From: CADEED01 sp035525785
GTDB lineage: Bacteria; Pseudomonadota; Gammaproteobacteria; Steroidobacterales; Steroidobacteraceae
Assembly: GCA_035525785.1 (NCBI GenBank)
Contig: DATLDQ010000093.1
Span: forward strand, 1 to 64,000
Direction: 5' to 3'
DNA: 64,000 nt
The position numbers were made by a program, and so were the translations under genes. The notes beneath the pieces are model-generated. The model was given only the letters and a program-made list of their open reading frames with translations. It did not search any database and was not told the DNA's origin. This document shows, in pieces, positions 42,759-51,890 of this stretch; the first letter of the stretch is position 1; each line of letters begins with the position of its first letter.

Positions 42759-44273
42759 TCACCCGAGGAAAATCCGGTAGGCCGGATTGTTAGTCTCGTC
42801 GCTGTAGGAAAAGTGCAGGACGTTGAGGTGATCGAGGAAATCAGCGGTGTCGGAAGGCGGCACGTCGATGCCCGCGAGCACGCGCCCGTAGTCGGAACCG
42901 TGGTTACGGTAGTGGAACAACGTTATGTTCCAGCGCGTGCCCACGGCCTGCAGGAAGTTGAGCAGCGCGCCTTTGCGTTCGGGAAATTCGAAGCGATACA
43001 GTCGCTCGTTGGCGACGTTGCCGTTCACGTGACCGCCGACCATGTACCGCACGTGCAGCTTCGCCATCTCGTTGTCGGTCATGTCGGTGACGCCATAGCC
43101 CGCGGCCTTGAACTTCGCGGTCATCTCGTCGCGTTCCTGCTTGTTGAGCACCGCGAAGCCCACGAAGATCTGCGCGCGCTCTTTCGCGCCGTAGCGGTAG
43201 TTGAACTCGGTCACCGCGCGCTGCCCGAGAATCTCGCAGAACTTGAGGAAGCTGCCCGGCTGTTCGGGGATCTCCACGGCCAGCAGCGCCTCGCGCGCCT
43301 GGCCCACGTCGGAGCGTTCGGCCACGTAACGCAGCACGTCGAAGTTCATGTTGGCGCCGCTGTTCACGGCGACGATGCGCTTGCCTTCCCACGCGTGCAG
43401 CGCGCAGTACTTCTTGATGCCGGCCACCGCGAGCGCTCCGGCGCCTTCGACGATGGAGCGTGTGTCCTCGAAGACGTCCTGGATGCCCGCGCAGATCTCG
43501 TCGGTGTCCACCAGCACGATCTCGTCGACGTGTTCGCGGCAGAGACGGAACGTCTCCTCACCCACTTTCCTGACCGCGACGCCGTCCGCAAAGATGCCGA
43601 CGCGGTCGAGCACCACGCGCTTCTTGGCGCGCATGGAGTCGTGCATGGCCGCCGCGTCCACCGGCTCGACGCCGATGATCTTGATCTTGGGGTTGAGATA
43701 CTTCGCGTACACGGCGATGCCGGAGATGAGCCCGCCGCCGCCCACGGGCACGAAGATGGCGTCCACCTCGTTGCGCGACTGGCGCATGATTTCCACGGCG
43801 ACCGTGCCCTGGCCCGCGATCACGTCCGGATCGTCGAAGGGATGGACGAACGCGAGATTGCGCTCGCGAACGATCGACTGTGCATGCTCGTAGGCGCTGT
43901 CGTAGTCGTCCCCGTGCAGCACCACCTCGCCACCCAGGTCGCGCACCGCGTTCACCTTGATGTTGGGCGTGGTCTGCGGCATCACGATCACGGCCGGGAT
44001 GCCGCGGCGACGCGCGGCCAGCGCCACGCCTTGCGCATGGTTGCCCGCCGAGGCGCAGATGACGCCGCGCCTCGCCACCGACTCGGACAGGTGCGCGATC
44101 TTGTTGTAGGCGCCGCGCAGCTTGAACGAGAACACCGGCTGCAGGTCCTCGCGCTTCAGGAAGATGCTGTTGCCGACCCGGCGCGACAGGCGCGGCGCGG
44201 CTTCCAGCGGAGACTCCATGGCCACGTCATAGACGCGGGCGCGCAGGATGCGTTCGATGTAGTTGTCGGTCAT
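42759..44273 (-). CDS. ilvA: Biosynthetic threonine deaminase
   Basis: A 504-residue PLP enzyme that converts threonine to 2-oxobutanoate, the committing step of isoleucine synthesis. The PLP lysine is K51 in FSFKLRGAYNK; the phosphate cup is VPVGGGGLISG, with SAGNHAQGVA upstream. Two regulatory ACT-like domains follow from about residue 325 (LLAVEIPEQPGSFLKF, RLYRFEFPERKGALLNFL), as in the isoleucine-inhibited, valine-activated biosynthetic form rather than the catabolic TdcB. The window also carries acetolactate synthase subunits 17 kb away, which use its product. Confidence 0.96.
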   Translation of the reverse strand: MTDNYIERILRARVYDVAMESPLEAAPRLSRRVGNSIFLKREDLQPVFSFKLRGAYNKIAHLSESVARRGVICASAGNHAQGVALAARRRGIPAVIVMPQTTPNIKVNAVRDLGGEVVLHGDDYDSAYEHAQSIVRERNLAFVHPFDDPDVIAGQGTVAVEIMRQSRNEVDAIFVPVGGGGLISGIAVYAKYLNPKIKIIGVEPVDAAAMHDSMRAKKRVVLDRVGIFADGVAVRKVGEETFRLCREHVDEIVLVDTDEICAGIQDVFEDTRSIVEGAGALAVAGIKKYCALHAWEGKRIVAVNSGANMNFDVLRYVAERSDVGQAREALLAVEIPEQPGSFLKFCEILGQRAVTEFNYRYGAKERAQIFVGFAVLNKQERDEMTAKFKAAGYGVTDMTDNEMAKLHVRYMVGGHVNGNVANERLYRFEFPERKGALLNFLQAVGTRWNITLFHYRNHGSDYGRVLAGIDVPPSDTADFLDHLNVLHFSYSDETNNPAYRIFLG

Positions 44274-44303
44274 AGGGACCGACAGTGTATCAGCGAGTGA
44301 AAG

Positions 44304-45857
44304 CTAGTCGCGGACCGTGTAGCGGAACTGCGTCTTGCCGATGGTGACCTTGTCGCCGGTGTTCAGCACCTGGCGGTTCACGCGCTTGCCGTTCACGAAC
44401 ACGCCGTTGGTGCTGTTCAGGTCCTCGATCGAGGTATTCACCGGACCGGCCAGCAGCACCGCGTGGTAGCGGCTGATGTGCTTGGTATCGAGCACGATCT
44501 CGTTGTCCGGGCCGCGGCCGATGCGCGTGCGGCGGCCGAGCACGTGTACGAAATCGGTGTTGCCATCGGTGCGGATCAGCACGCGCGCCGGCCCTTCGAG
44601 CGCGGCTTCCTCGCCGGTCTGCGCGCCGGTATCGAGCGTCGACGAGAAACGATGCTGCTGCAGGTCCGTCTCCAGCTGCTGGATGCGGCTGTCCCGCTGC
44701 AGGATGGACCGCTGGCTCTCGGCGATGACCGCGCGCCACTCCTCGACCGTGACGCTGGCTTCCGCGAGTTTGCTCGACTTGTCGCCGAGGTCGTTCTCGA
44801 GCTGCCGGATGCTCTCCTCGGCGACCTGGAGATCGTCGTCCATCTCGCGCACGCGGGCTCGGGCGAGCTCGAGCTCGGCCTTCAGCTCGCGCAGCTTTTC
44901 GTCGCGCGCCGCGATGTCCTCGTGCAGCCTCGGCACATTGGGATCGATGGATGCCAGCGCGTCGGTGAGCCGGTTGCCCAACAGCGCCTCGCGCTGTTGT
45001 CGTGCGGCCAGGTCGGCCTCGAGCATCGATATGTGCGAATTGCGGCGTGCCACGGTGGCGCGCAGGTTCATGCCGTCGCAGTCCAGCGTTTCGCAGCGAG
45101 CTTCGCTGTCGGCGAGCCGCGAGCGGGTCTGGCGCAGGACCTCGGCCTGGTCGGCCAGTTGTTTCTCGAGGGCCGCGATGCGGTCACCGCGCGCGAAGTA
45201 CGAGTCGGCGAGTTCGGCCTGATCCGTGCGCTGCACGTCCAGCCGTTCCTTGGAAGTGGCCAGCGCCTCGAGGTGCGCCGCCAGCTGCTCGCGCAATTGC
45301 GCGCATTCGGCGTTGGCACGCGCGATGGCGACGGAGCGCTCGGCGTCGGCGATGCGCGCGCGTTCATCGAGCTCCGTGATGCGGCGCTCGGCATTGGCCA
45401 ATGCGCCGCGCAGCTCTTCGATCAACGGCGGCGATGGCGGCAGCACGATGGCCGCGGGGGCGGGAGCGGGAGCGGCCTGTGCCGGGGCCGGCGTCACGAC
45501 CTTGTTAGGGGCGCGCGGGGCCTTGGCGGTTTTCGGCGGATCGGTCTTGGCGTGCCTGGCTGGGCTCGCGGTCTTGCCGAGCAGCATCGCCGGCATCTCG
45601 TGCGTGCCGCTGTGGTCGAGATCGTAGGCGGGGACGGCCTTGGTCAGCGTCGGAATCGAATCCGCCTTCACGGCCGGCATTTCGGTGGTGGCGTCACCGG
45701 TCTTGAAGGTGTCGCTGGGCAGCACCCAGGTGTCGGTATGAGCAACCGTCTCTTCATCCCTGAGCGTCGATTCGTAGGCGGCGACATCGAGGACGGGCAA
45801 TTCTGCCGTCGCCTCGTTGTCCACTTCGGACGAAGGCGCGCTGTTCACCGTTGCCAT
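44304..45857 (-). CDS. Coiled-coil FHA-domain protein with repeated Thr motifs
   Basis: A 517-residue cytosolic protein in three parts. The N-terminal 100 residues are disordered and contain three T-x-E-(L/M)-P sites: TAELPV (17-22), TTEMPAV (57-63) and THEMPAM (85-91). A Pro/Ala linker leads into a long coiled coil (about 145-405). The C-terminal FHA domain (about 425-515) has RIGRGPDNEI, SRYHAVL and NSTNGVFVNGKRV, the canonical phosphothreonine-binding set. The layout suggests it is itself phosphorylated and then bound by its own or another FHA domain, as with GarA/OdhI. The likely kinase is the one at 32.3-34.6 kb; this is inference. Confidence 0.82.
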   Translation of the reverse strand: MATVNSAPSSEVDNEATAELPVLDVAAYESTLRDEETVAHTDTWVLPSDTFKTGDATTEMPAVKADSIPTLTKAVPAYDLDHSGTHEMPAMLLGKTASPARHAKTDPPKTAKAPRAPNKVVTPAPAQAAPAPAPAAIVLPPSPPLIEELRGALANAERRITELDERARIADAERSVAIARANAECAQLREQLAAHLEALATSKERLDVQRTDQAELADSYFARGDRIAALEKQLADQAEVLRQTRSRLADSEARCETLDCDGMNLRATVARRNSHISMLEADLAARQQREALLGNRLTDALASIDPNVPRLHEDIAARDEKLRELKAELELARARVREMDDDLQVAEESIRQLENDLGDKSSKLAEASVTVEEWRAVIAESQRSILQRDSRIQQLETDLQQHRFSSTLDTGAQTGEEAALEGPARVLIRTDGNTDFVHVLGRRTRIGRGPDNEIVLDTKHISRYHAVLLAGPVNTSIEDLNSTNGVFVNGKRVNRQVLNTGDKVTIGKTQFRYTVRD

Positions 45858-46031
45858 GAAACTGGATCCCCAGGAATTCTTTGCCCGGGATTTTAGCTCC
45901 CGACCCGGGCGGCCGGGCTGAAGACTTTGCGCGCCCGGTGCGAAATGCGAAGGCGCTTCTCATTTCTGTCAAATGTCGCCCCGCTTCCCCAGTTGGGGCC
46001 CCGGCGCGCGTCTTGCGATATCGTGGCGTCC

Positions 46032-46592
46032 ATGAATCAGGCAAAGCTCCAGCAAGCCGACCCGCCGCGACTGCGCCGGGCCTACTTCGAAAGCCGGCAT
46101 GGACAGCTGCACGTGCACAACGCCATCCCGGTGGGCGGCGGCTTCGACGAGCTGACTACACTCATCTGCCTGCATGGCACGGGCAGCACCGGGCGGATAT
46201 TCCTCGAAACTTCGAAACGCCTGGGACGGACCCGTTCCATCTACAGCCCCGACCTTCCCGGTTGCGGTGAATCCGATGGCTCCGGCGATGCCATGTCGGC
46301 AAGCGCCTACGCCGAGGCCATCGCCGACTTCCTCGATTCCATGCGCTTCCGCCAGGTGGACTTGTTAGGCGTGGGCACCGGGGCGGCGGTCGCCGTCGAA
46401 ATAGCCGTGCTGCGGCCGAAGATGGCGCGCAAGGTGGCACTGCTCGGCATGATCCAGCCCGAAGGGTGGCAGCCGGGCACCCGCCTGCCGATGATCAAAC
46501 TACCGGTGCTCGACGTCCATGCCGCCACGCCGCAGCACGTGCAGCAGGCCGAGGGCAGGCTCGTGTCGCAGCTGCTCGAATTCTTCGACTGA
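46032..46592 (+). CDS. Truncated alpha/beta hydrolase-fold protein lacking the nucleophile
   Basis: A 186-residue protein. The first 150 residues follow the alpha/beta hydrolase fold: oxyanion strand LICLHGTGSTG, SPDLPGCGESDG and the nucleophile elbow. The elbow reads LLGVGTGAAVAVEIA, giving Gly-Val-Gly-Thr-Gly where Gly-x-Ser-x-Gly is required, so the serine is missing. The protein ends before the cap and the strand that would bear the acid and histidine (family length is about 260-300). It is probably a pseudo-enzyme or a decayed gene; the open frame is otherwise clean. It converges with the GNAT gene. Confidence 0.7.
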   Translation: MNQAKLQQADPPRLRRAYFESRHGQLHVHNAIPVGGGFDELTTLICLHGTGSTGRIFLETSKRLGRTRSIYSPDLPGCGESDGSGDAMSASAYAEAIADFLDSMRFRQVDLLGVGTGAAVAVEIAVLRPKMARKVALLGMIQPEGWQPGTRLPMIKLPVLDVHAATPQHVQQAEGRLVSQLLEFFD

Positions 46593-46597
46593 AGACC

Positions 46598-47317
46598 TCA
46601 CGATCGCGCATGCACGAACGGCGCGGTGAGCTCGGAGAATTTCAGTTTCTGGTTGCCGGCGGCGTCGAAGTTCGCGGGCTCGAGCCAGCGTAGATAGGCA
46701 GCCTTCAGGCCCGCCTCCCAGTCCCGGTCGATGATCGCGAACCAGCAGGTGTCGCGATTGCGATCCTTGTAGACGATGGCCTGGCGGAACATCCCCTCGT
46801 AGGTGAAACCATAGCGCACGGCGGCGGCGCGCGAGGGCAGATTGCAGCTGTCGCATTTCCACTCGAAGCGCCGGTAGCCGAGTCCGAAGGCGTTCGAGAT
46901 GAAGAGGTACATGGCCTCGGTAGCAGCGCGCGTGCGCGCCAGCCGCGGCGTGTAATGGATGTGTCCGATCTCGATGACGCCATTCTTCGGGTCGATGCGC
47001 AGGTATGCCGCGGACCCGACGGCCTTGCCAGCGACGACGATGGCGTAGAACTGCGGATCCCGCGACGACTCGACGCTGGTGATCCACTTCTCGAAAGCGG
47101 CGAAGTCCGCGAACGGACCGTTGTACGAATAGGTCCAGCGCGAGCCCGCCGTGTCCTCGGACTGCGCCTCCCACAGATCGCGCGCGTGGCGCGAAGCTTG
47201 CAAAGGCTCGAGGCGGCAGAACGTGCCCGCGAGCGTGGCATGCGGCGGAAATGGCGGTGCCGTCCAGCCGGGCAGCGCGAAACCAATGGGCTGGCCGAGT
47301 TCGTTGGTGCGATTCAT
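46598..47317 (-). CDS. GNAT-family N-acetyltransferase (RimJ/RimL-like)
   Basis: A 239-residue acetyl-CoA-dependent transferase. The N-terminus (GTFCRLEPLQASRHARDLWE) and WTYSYNGPFADFAAFEKWI match the RimJ/RimL-like GNAT branch; the acetyl-CoA site follows the strand EIGHIHYTPRLARTRAATEA, and the C-terminal motif is EWKCDSCNLPSRAAAVRYGF. The substrate is unknown. It is monocistronic by position: the hydrolase-like gene converges five bases away, and the peptidase gene lies divergent with a 140-bp gap. Confidence 0.85.
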   Translation of the reverse strand: MNRTNELGQPIGFALPGWTAPPFPPHATLAGTFCRLEPLQASRHARDLWEAQSEDTAGSRWTYSYNGPFADFAAFEKWITSVESSRDPQFYAIVVAGKAVGSAAYLRIDPKNGVIEIGHIHYTPRLARTRAATEAMYLFISNAFGLGYRRFEWKCDSCNLPSRAAAVRYGFTYEGMFRQAIVYKDRNRDTCWFAIIDRDWEAGLKAAYLRWLEPANFDAAGNQKLKFSELTAPFVHARS

Positions 47318-47457
47318 GCAGTCGATTCTCGCATCGCCGGACGCCGAGACGAAGGTACACCACGTTCAAATGAGCAATACAAAGCTTGCCTCGACAAATT
47401 GCCGGTCGGCAGAATCGAGCCAATAGCGCGCACGCGCAAGAACCTCCTGGGGATTCC

Positions 47458-49575
47458 ATGCTTCGACACCTGACCATGCGACGGCAGACCATGCCGCGGA
47501 AGACAATAGTTGCCGCGGCCCTCGCAACCTTGTTTGCCGGCGCCGCCCTCGCACAAGCAACCACGCAGACCCCGCCGGCGACGCCTGACAACCCTCGCCT
47601 GCTCACCGCCGAGAAGATGTGGGCGCTCAAGCGACTCGGCGATCCGGCGATCACGCCTGACGGCCGCCTGGCCATCGTGCCGGTCACCACGTTCGACATC
47701 GCGGAGAACAAGGGACTCACCGATCTGTGGATGGTCCCCGTGGCGGGTCCGAACTCCGGCCAGCAGGCTCGGCAGCTCACGAGCGACAAGGCCAGCGACA
47801 ACCAGCCCACGGTGAGCCCGGACGGCAAGTGGATAGCCTTCGTGTCCAAGCGCGGCGACGACACCGAAAGCCAGGTCTACGTGATCCCCGTGGATGGCGG
47901 CGAAGCGCGCCGCGTCACCAGCATCCCCACGGGCGCGTCGGTACCGAAGTGGTTCCCGGACAGCAAGCACATCGCGTTCGTCAGCGAGATCTGGACCGAT
48001 CTCGTGCGCTGGGAGGACCAGGCCGCGCGCAAGAAAGAACGCGCGGACTCGAAGATGACCGCAAAGGTATGGACCAAGGCGCCCATCTCGTACTTCGATC
48101 ATTACCTCGACGATCGCGAGCCGCATCTCTTCTCGATCGCCGTCGATGGCGGCGACGTCACCGCGATCACTCGCATGTCGGGCTTCCACCTGTCGAAGGC
48201 GGAGGTCGACTCGTATTCTTATGACATCTCGCCGGATGGGCTCGAGGTCGCTTTCGCGGCCAATGTCGACGACACCGGCATCGACGGCAACTTCGACGTG
48301 ATCCTGGTCGAGGCGTGTGGCTGCAAGCCGCCGCGTAATATCACCGAGGCGAGCAAGAGCGACGACGGCGCGCCGCGCTACAGCCCCGACGGCCGTCGTC
48401 TCGCATTCACGCAGCAGCGCCTCAAGGGCTTCTACGCGGATCGCGAACGTCTCATGGTGTACGACCGCAAGGCCCGCACCACCGTCGGCATCACCGAGAA
48501 CTGGGATCGAAGCGCGGAGGGTCTCGTCTGGGAGCGCGATTCGCGCAGCCTGCTCGGCGCCATCGATGACGCGGGCGCGCGTCGCGTGTATCGCTTCCGT
48601 CTCGACGGCGGCGTGCCGGCTCCGGTGACGCGCGGCGCGACCTTCGGCGCGCTGGCGCTGGCCAACAATGGCAAGGCGCTGGTAGCGATCCGGCAGACCT
48701 TCGTCGAGCCGCCGACGCTGGTCGCGCTCGACGCGAGAAACGGCTCGGCCACCAAGCTCACGACGTTCAACGACGCGGCGCTCGCCGGCATCGACCAGGG
48801 TAGATACGAAAGCATCACCTACAAGGGCGCGCGCAACGATGACATCCAGATGTGGGTGTTCTATCCACCCGGGTTCGATCCCGCGAAGAAATACCCCTCG
48901 CTGATGCTGCTGCACGGCGGCCCGCACAGCGCCATCACCGACGCCGTGCAGTGGCGCTGGAACGCGCAGGTATTCGCGGCGTGGGGATACGTGGTGACAT
49001 GGCACAACTTCCACGGCTCGAGCGGCTGGGGCAATGACTTCGCGGATTCGATCAATCCCGACCGCATCACCTTGCCGTATGAAGACACCATCAAGGGGGC
49101 GGAGTGGCTCAAGAGCAAACCGTTCATCGACGGTGACCGCATGGCGGCCGCGGGCGGCAGCTACGGCGGCTTCCTCGCCACCACCTTGCTGGGCCGCGAG
49201 CACCCGTTCAAGACGCTGGTGGCGCACGCCGCGGTGTACAACAGCTTCACGCAGATCGCCGCCGACTATGGCGCGGAGAAGGAACGTTTCTTCGATTACT
49301 GGGACAAGCCCGAAGAGTTCATGAAGTACTCGCCGCATGCGTCGGCGGCAAACTTCAAGACCCCGACCCTCATCATCCACAACCTCAACGACCTGCGCGT
49401 CCCCGTGAACCACGGCGTCGAGCTGTTCAACACGCTGCAGAAACGCGGCGTGGCGTCGAAGCTCGTATATTTTCCCGACGAGAACCACTGGGTGTTGAAG
49501 CCCCAGAATTCGCTGTTCTGGTACAAGACGGTGCGTGAGTGGTTGGCGCGCTACGCCGCGCCCGGCGCGAAATGA
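47458..49575 (+). CDS. S9-family prolyl oligopeptidase-like serine peptidase
   Basis: A 705-residue exported peptidase of the DPP/acylaminoacyl-peptidase type. A basic N-terminus and AAALATLFAGAALAQA form a signal peptide. Residues 50-440 are a beta-propeller with WD40-like strands (SPDGKWIAFVSKRGD, YSPDGRRLAFTQQ). The C-terminal alpha/beta hydrolase domain holds the triad: S568 in GGSYGGFLA, D645 in NLNDLRVP and H677 in DENHWVLK. It probably trims dipeptides in the periplasm. The ATG at 47458 lacks a good ribosome site; 47476 or 47491 are alternatives. It is followed at 14 bp by an SDR gene. Confidence 0.9.
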   Translation: MLRHLTMRRQTMPRKTIVAAALATLFAGAALAQATTQTPPATPDNPRLLTAEKMWALKRLGDPAITPDGRLAIVPVTTFDIAENKGLTDLWMVPVAGPNSGQQARQLTSDKASDNQPTVSPDGKWIAFVSKRGDDTESQVYVIPVDGGEARRVTSIPTGASVPKWFPDSKHIAFVSEIWTDLVRWEDQAARKKERADSKMTAKVWTKAPISYFDHYLDDREPHLFSIAVDGGDVTAITRMSGFHLSKAEVDSYSYDISPDGLEVAFAANVDDTGIDGNFDVILVEACGCKPPRNITEASKSDDGAPRYSPDGRRLAFTQQRLKGFYADRERLMVYDRKARTTVGITENWDRSAEGLVWERDSRSLLGAIDDAGARRVYRFRLDGGVPAPVTRGATFGALALANNGKALVAIRQTFVEPPTLVALDARNGSATKLTTFNDAALAGIDQGRYESITYKGARNDDIQMWVFYPPGFDPAKKYPSLMLLHGGPHSAITDAVQWRWNAQVFAAWGYVVTWHNFHGSSGWGNDFADSINPDRITLPYEDTIKGAEWLKSKPFIDGDRMAAAGGSYGGFLATTLLGREHPFKTLVAHAAVYNSFTQIAADYGAEKERFFDYWDKPEEFMKYSPHASAANFKTPTLIIHNLNDLRVPVNHGVELFNTLQKRGVASKLVYFPDENHWVLKPQNSLFWYKTVREWLARYAAPGAK

Positions 49576-49589
49576 GAACGGAGAGTCAC

Positions 49590-50705
49590 ATGAACACCAA
49601 GCTCAAACGCCGCACCCTGTTGTCCCTCGCCGCTGCCGGCGCGCTGGCGCAGCTCACCCCGGCCTGGGCCGTGAAGAGGCCCAAGCCCATGCGCATCCTC
49701 ATTCTCGGCGGCACCCGGTTCATCGGTTTGCACATGGCGGCACTGGCGCTCGAGCGCGGGCACCAGCTCACGTTCTTCAACCGCGGCAAGACGCACACCG
49801 ATCGCTACCCCGAGATCGAGCGCATCAAGGGCGACCGCAACGGCGAGCTCGATGGGCTCAAGGGCCGGGAGTGGGATGCCGTCATCGACAATTCGGGTTA
49901 CGTGCCACGACACGTCAAGCTGTCAGCCGAGCTGCTCGCGCCGCACGTGAAGCAGTACGTGTTCACCTCGTCGATTTCGGTGTACCCGGATTTCAGCGCG
50001 CCGCGCGATGAGTCGTCGCCGGTGGGCAAGCTCGCGGACGAGACCATCGAGAAGGTGGATGGCGAAACCTACGGCCCGCTGAAGGCGCTGAGCGAGCAGG
50101 CCGCGCAGCGCGCGGTACCGGGCCGCACCTGCGTGATCCGCCCCGGCCTCATCGTCGGCCCCGACGACAACACCGACCGCTTCACGTACTGGCCCGCGCG
50201 CGCCGCGCGCGGCGGCGAATTCATCGCGCCGGGCTCGCCGAAGGATCCGTTCCAGGTCATCGACGCGCGCGACCTCGCGGCCTTCGTCATCAACGCCGTG
50301 GAGAACAACCACGTCGGCGTCTACAACCTGGTCTCGAACGTCAACGAGTTCAAGTTCGGCGACCTCACCGATGCGTGCATCGCCGCGGCCAACAAGCAGG
50401 CGAGCCCCAAGGACAAGCCGCGCGCCGTCTATCTACCCACGGCGTTCCTCGAGGAGCAGAAGGTGGAACCGTGGAGCGAGATGCCGGTGTGGCTCCCGGC
50501 CAAGGGCGACGAGGCCGCGTTCGCGGGCACCAGCAACCGGGCTGCGGTGGCGAAGGGACTGAAGATCACGCCGCTCAGGAAGACGGTGAACGACACCATG
50601 GCCTGGCACCTGGCGCGGCCCGCCGAGGAACGCGAAAAGCTCAAGTCCGGCATCGCCGCCGACAAGGAAGCCACGGTGCTCGCGGCCTGGAAGGCCAGGG
50701 GCTAG
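49590..50705 (+). CDS. Tat-exported NAD-dependent epimerase/SDR-like protein
   Basis: A 371-residue extended SDR. The N-terminus has a twin-arginine-like signal (KLKRRTLLSLAAAG) ending near PAWA, so it may be exported with its cofactor bound. The dinucleotide motif is ILILGGTRFIGLH, and the Tyr-x-x-x-Lys pair appears as YGPLK with an SSI strand before it (FTSSISVYPDF). RPGLIVGPDD and QVIDARDLAAFV follow. Substrates are unknown. The start at 49590 follows GGAGAG. It sits 14 bp after the S9 peptidase gene, so the two are likely co-transcribed. Confidence 0.87.
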   Translation: MNTKLKRRTLLSLAAAGALAQLTPAWAVKRPKPMRILILGGTRFIGLHMAALALERGHQLTFFNRGKTHTDRYPEIERIKGDRNGELDGLKGREWDAVIDNSGYVPRHVKLSAELLAPHVKQYVFTSSISVYPDFSAPRDESSPVGKLADETIEKVDGETYGPLKALSEQAAQRAVPGRTCVIRPGLIVGPDDNTDRFTYWPARAARGGEFIAPGSPKDPFQVIDARDLAAFVINAVENNHVGVYNLVSNVNEFKFGDLTDACIAAANKQASPKDKPRAVYLPTAFLEEQKVEPWSEMPVWLPAKGDEAAFAGTSNRAAVAKGLKITPLRKTVNDTMAWHLARPAEEREKLKSGIAADKEATVLAAWKARG

Positions 50706-50800
50706 TTCCCCTTCATACCTCGACAGAACAAATACAAATATGCAACCCCGCCGGCGGTAGTCTCCAGCACCGTCCGCGGGGCCAGGAGAGGGCTTAGGTC

Positions 50801-51337
50801 ATGAGCGTCGCGAAATTCTCGAGCCTGATGAAGGTCGCAGGTCTCTTCCTGATGGCTACGGGCCTGCAGAGTTGCGGCGGCGGCAGCAGTTCCGGCGGCG
50901 GCTCCAGCGCCGCGGCAGGCTTCGACGTGGAGCTCGAAATGCGCGCGAACAATGGCGCGCCGAGCTCGAGTTTCGCGTTCGGCAACAACATCGTGTTCGC
51001 GCTGATCGTCACCAACCGTTCGGGCGCGGCGCAGATACTGAGCCTGCCCAGCACCCAGATCTACGACCTCGCCGTCCTTCCCGAGGGCTCGGCCACGCCG
51101 CGTTGGCGCTGGTCCTTCAACCGCGTCTTCCAGCCCACGGAGACGAACCTGACGTTTGCCGGGCACCAGACCATCACCTATCTATATATCTGGCCCGGCG
51201 TACTCGAGGACGGCACGCAGATCATGCCGGGCAGCTTCGATGTCCGTGCCACGCTCGCCTATCCGAACTATGCCGCCGACTGGCGCGCCAGCGACGAGCT
51301 GGCTGCTCCGATCCGCAAGTTAACCATCACGAATTGA
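50801..51337 (+). CDS. BsuPI-domain lipoprotein
   Basis: A 178-residue lipoprotein with a signal sequence and lipobox GLQSCGGG (C25), a short Gly/Ser tether, and one immunoglobulin-like beta domain. It shows ALIVTNRSGAAQILSLPSTQ and YDLAVLPEG, then WRWSFNRVFQPTETN and IWPGVLEDGTQIMPGSFDV, the pattern of the BsuPI domain named after an intracellular proteinase inhibitor of Bacillus subtilis. An inhibitor role here is only family inference, though an S9 peptidase is encoded two genes upstream. The 95-bp upstream gap shows no clear promoter. Confidence 0.8.
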   Translation: MSVAKFSSLMKVAGLFLMATGLQSCGGGSSSGGGSSAAAGFDVELEMRANNGAPSSSFAFGNNIVFALIVTNRSGAAQILSLPSTQIYDLAVLPEGSATPRWRWSFNRVFQPTETNLTFAGHQTITYLYIWPGVLEDGTQIMPGSFDVRATLAYPNYAADWRASDELAAPIRKLTITN

Positions 51338-51362
51338 CCGACCGACCCCCTGGGGCGCGCGC

Positions 51363-51394
51363 TCGGCCCGCTCAGCCCGTGCTGAGCGGGCCGA
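51363..51394. terminator. Strong hairpin between convergent genes, no U-tract
   Basis: TCGGCCCGCTCAGC (51363-51376) pairs perfectly with 51381-51394 over a four-base loop. It lies 25 bp after the BsuPI gene and covers the last codons and stop of the convergent cupin gene. Neither side has a T-run, so it may block polymerase from both sides or protect mRNA ends. Confidence 0.5.
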
Positions 51395-51857
51395 AGGATT
51401 GCGCATCGGCGGTGTCGTAGATCTCCACCTGGTTGCCGCGCCGGATCATCCGCTTGCCGAGCTTCGGGAACTCCGCCACCTCGAACTCGCGGTTCTCGCC
51501 GCCCGATAGATAGACCAGGTCGCCGGGCCCGGGGTTGCGCATGAGATGCGGCACAGACGGTGCCGGGAAGCCTATGAAGTCGCCCGTAGCCACCTCGTAT
51601 TCGACGTCATCGATCAGGGCGATGGCGCGGCCGGAAAGCACGTAGACCCACTCCTCTTCGTAGTGGTGCGAGTGATAAACGTACGACTCGCGGCCTTCGG
51701 GCACGCGGATGAAGTTCACGCCGGTTCGCTTGAGACCCACGCTGCGGGCGAGCTGCGTGCCGTGCATGTCCGAGTTCGCGTTCCACGGGTGCGAGAACTG
51801 CTGCGCGTGCGTGGCGATGTCGGCAGCGCGCACGATGTTGAGGCTGGGCTTGTCCAT
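51372..51857 (-). CDS. Cupin-domain protein
   Basis: A 161-residue small beta-barrel. Cupin motif 1 appears as ESYVYHSHHYEEEWVYVLSG, with the His-x-His and Glu that bind a metal. Motif 2 is GDFIGFPAPSVPHLMRNPG, giving a further histidine. It is a metal-binding single-domain cupin, either a dioxygenase/isomerase or a sugar-binding protein; no substrate is implied. The C-terminal codons lie in a strong hairpin shared with the convergent BsuPI gene. It lies 33 bp downstream of the phosphoethanolamine transferase gene in the same direction. Confidence 0.87.
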   Translation of the reverse strand: MDKPSLNIVRAADIATHAQQFSHPWNANSDMHGTQLARSVGLKRTGVNFIRVPEGRESYVYHSHHYEEEWVYVLSGRAIALIDDVEYEVATGDFIGFPAPSVPHLMRNPGPGDLVYLSGGENREFEVAEFPKLGKRMIRRGNQVEIYDTADAQSFGPLSTG

Positions 51858-51890
51858 GCCACAACCTTAACCTTTTTCCGCAAACACCGG

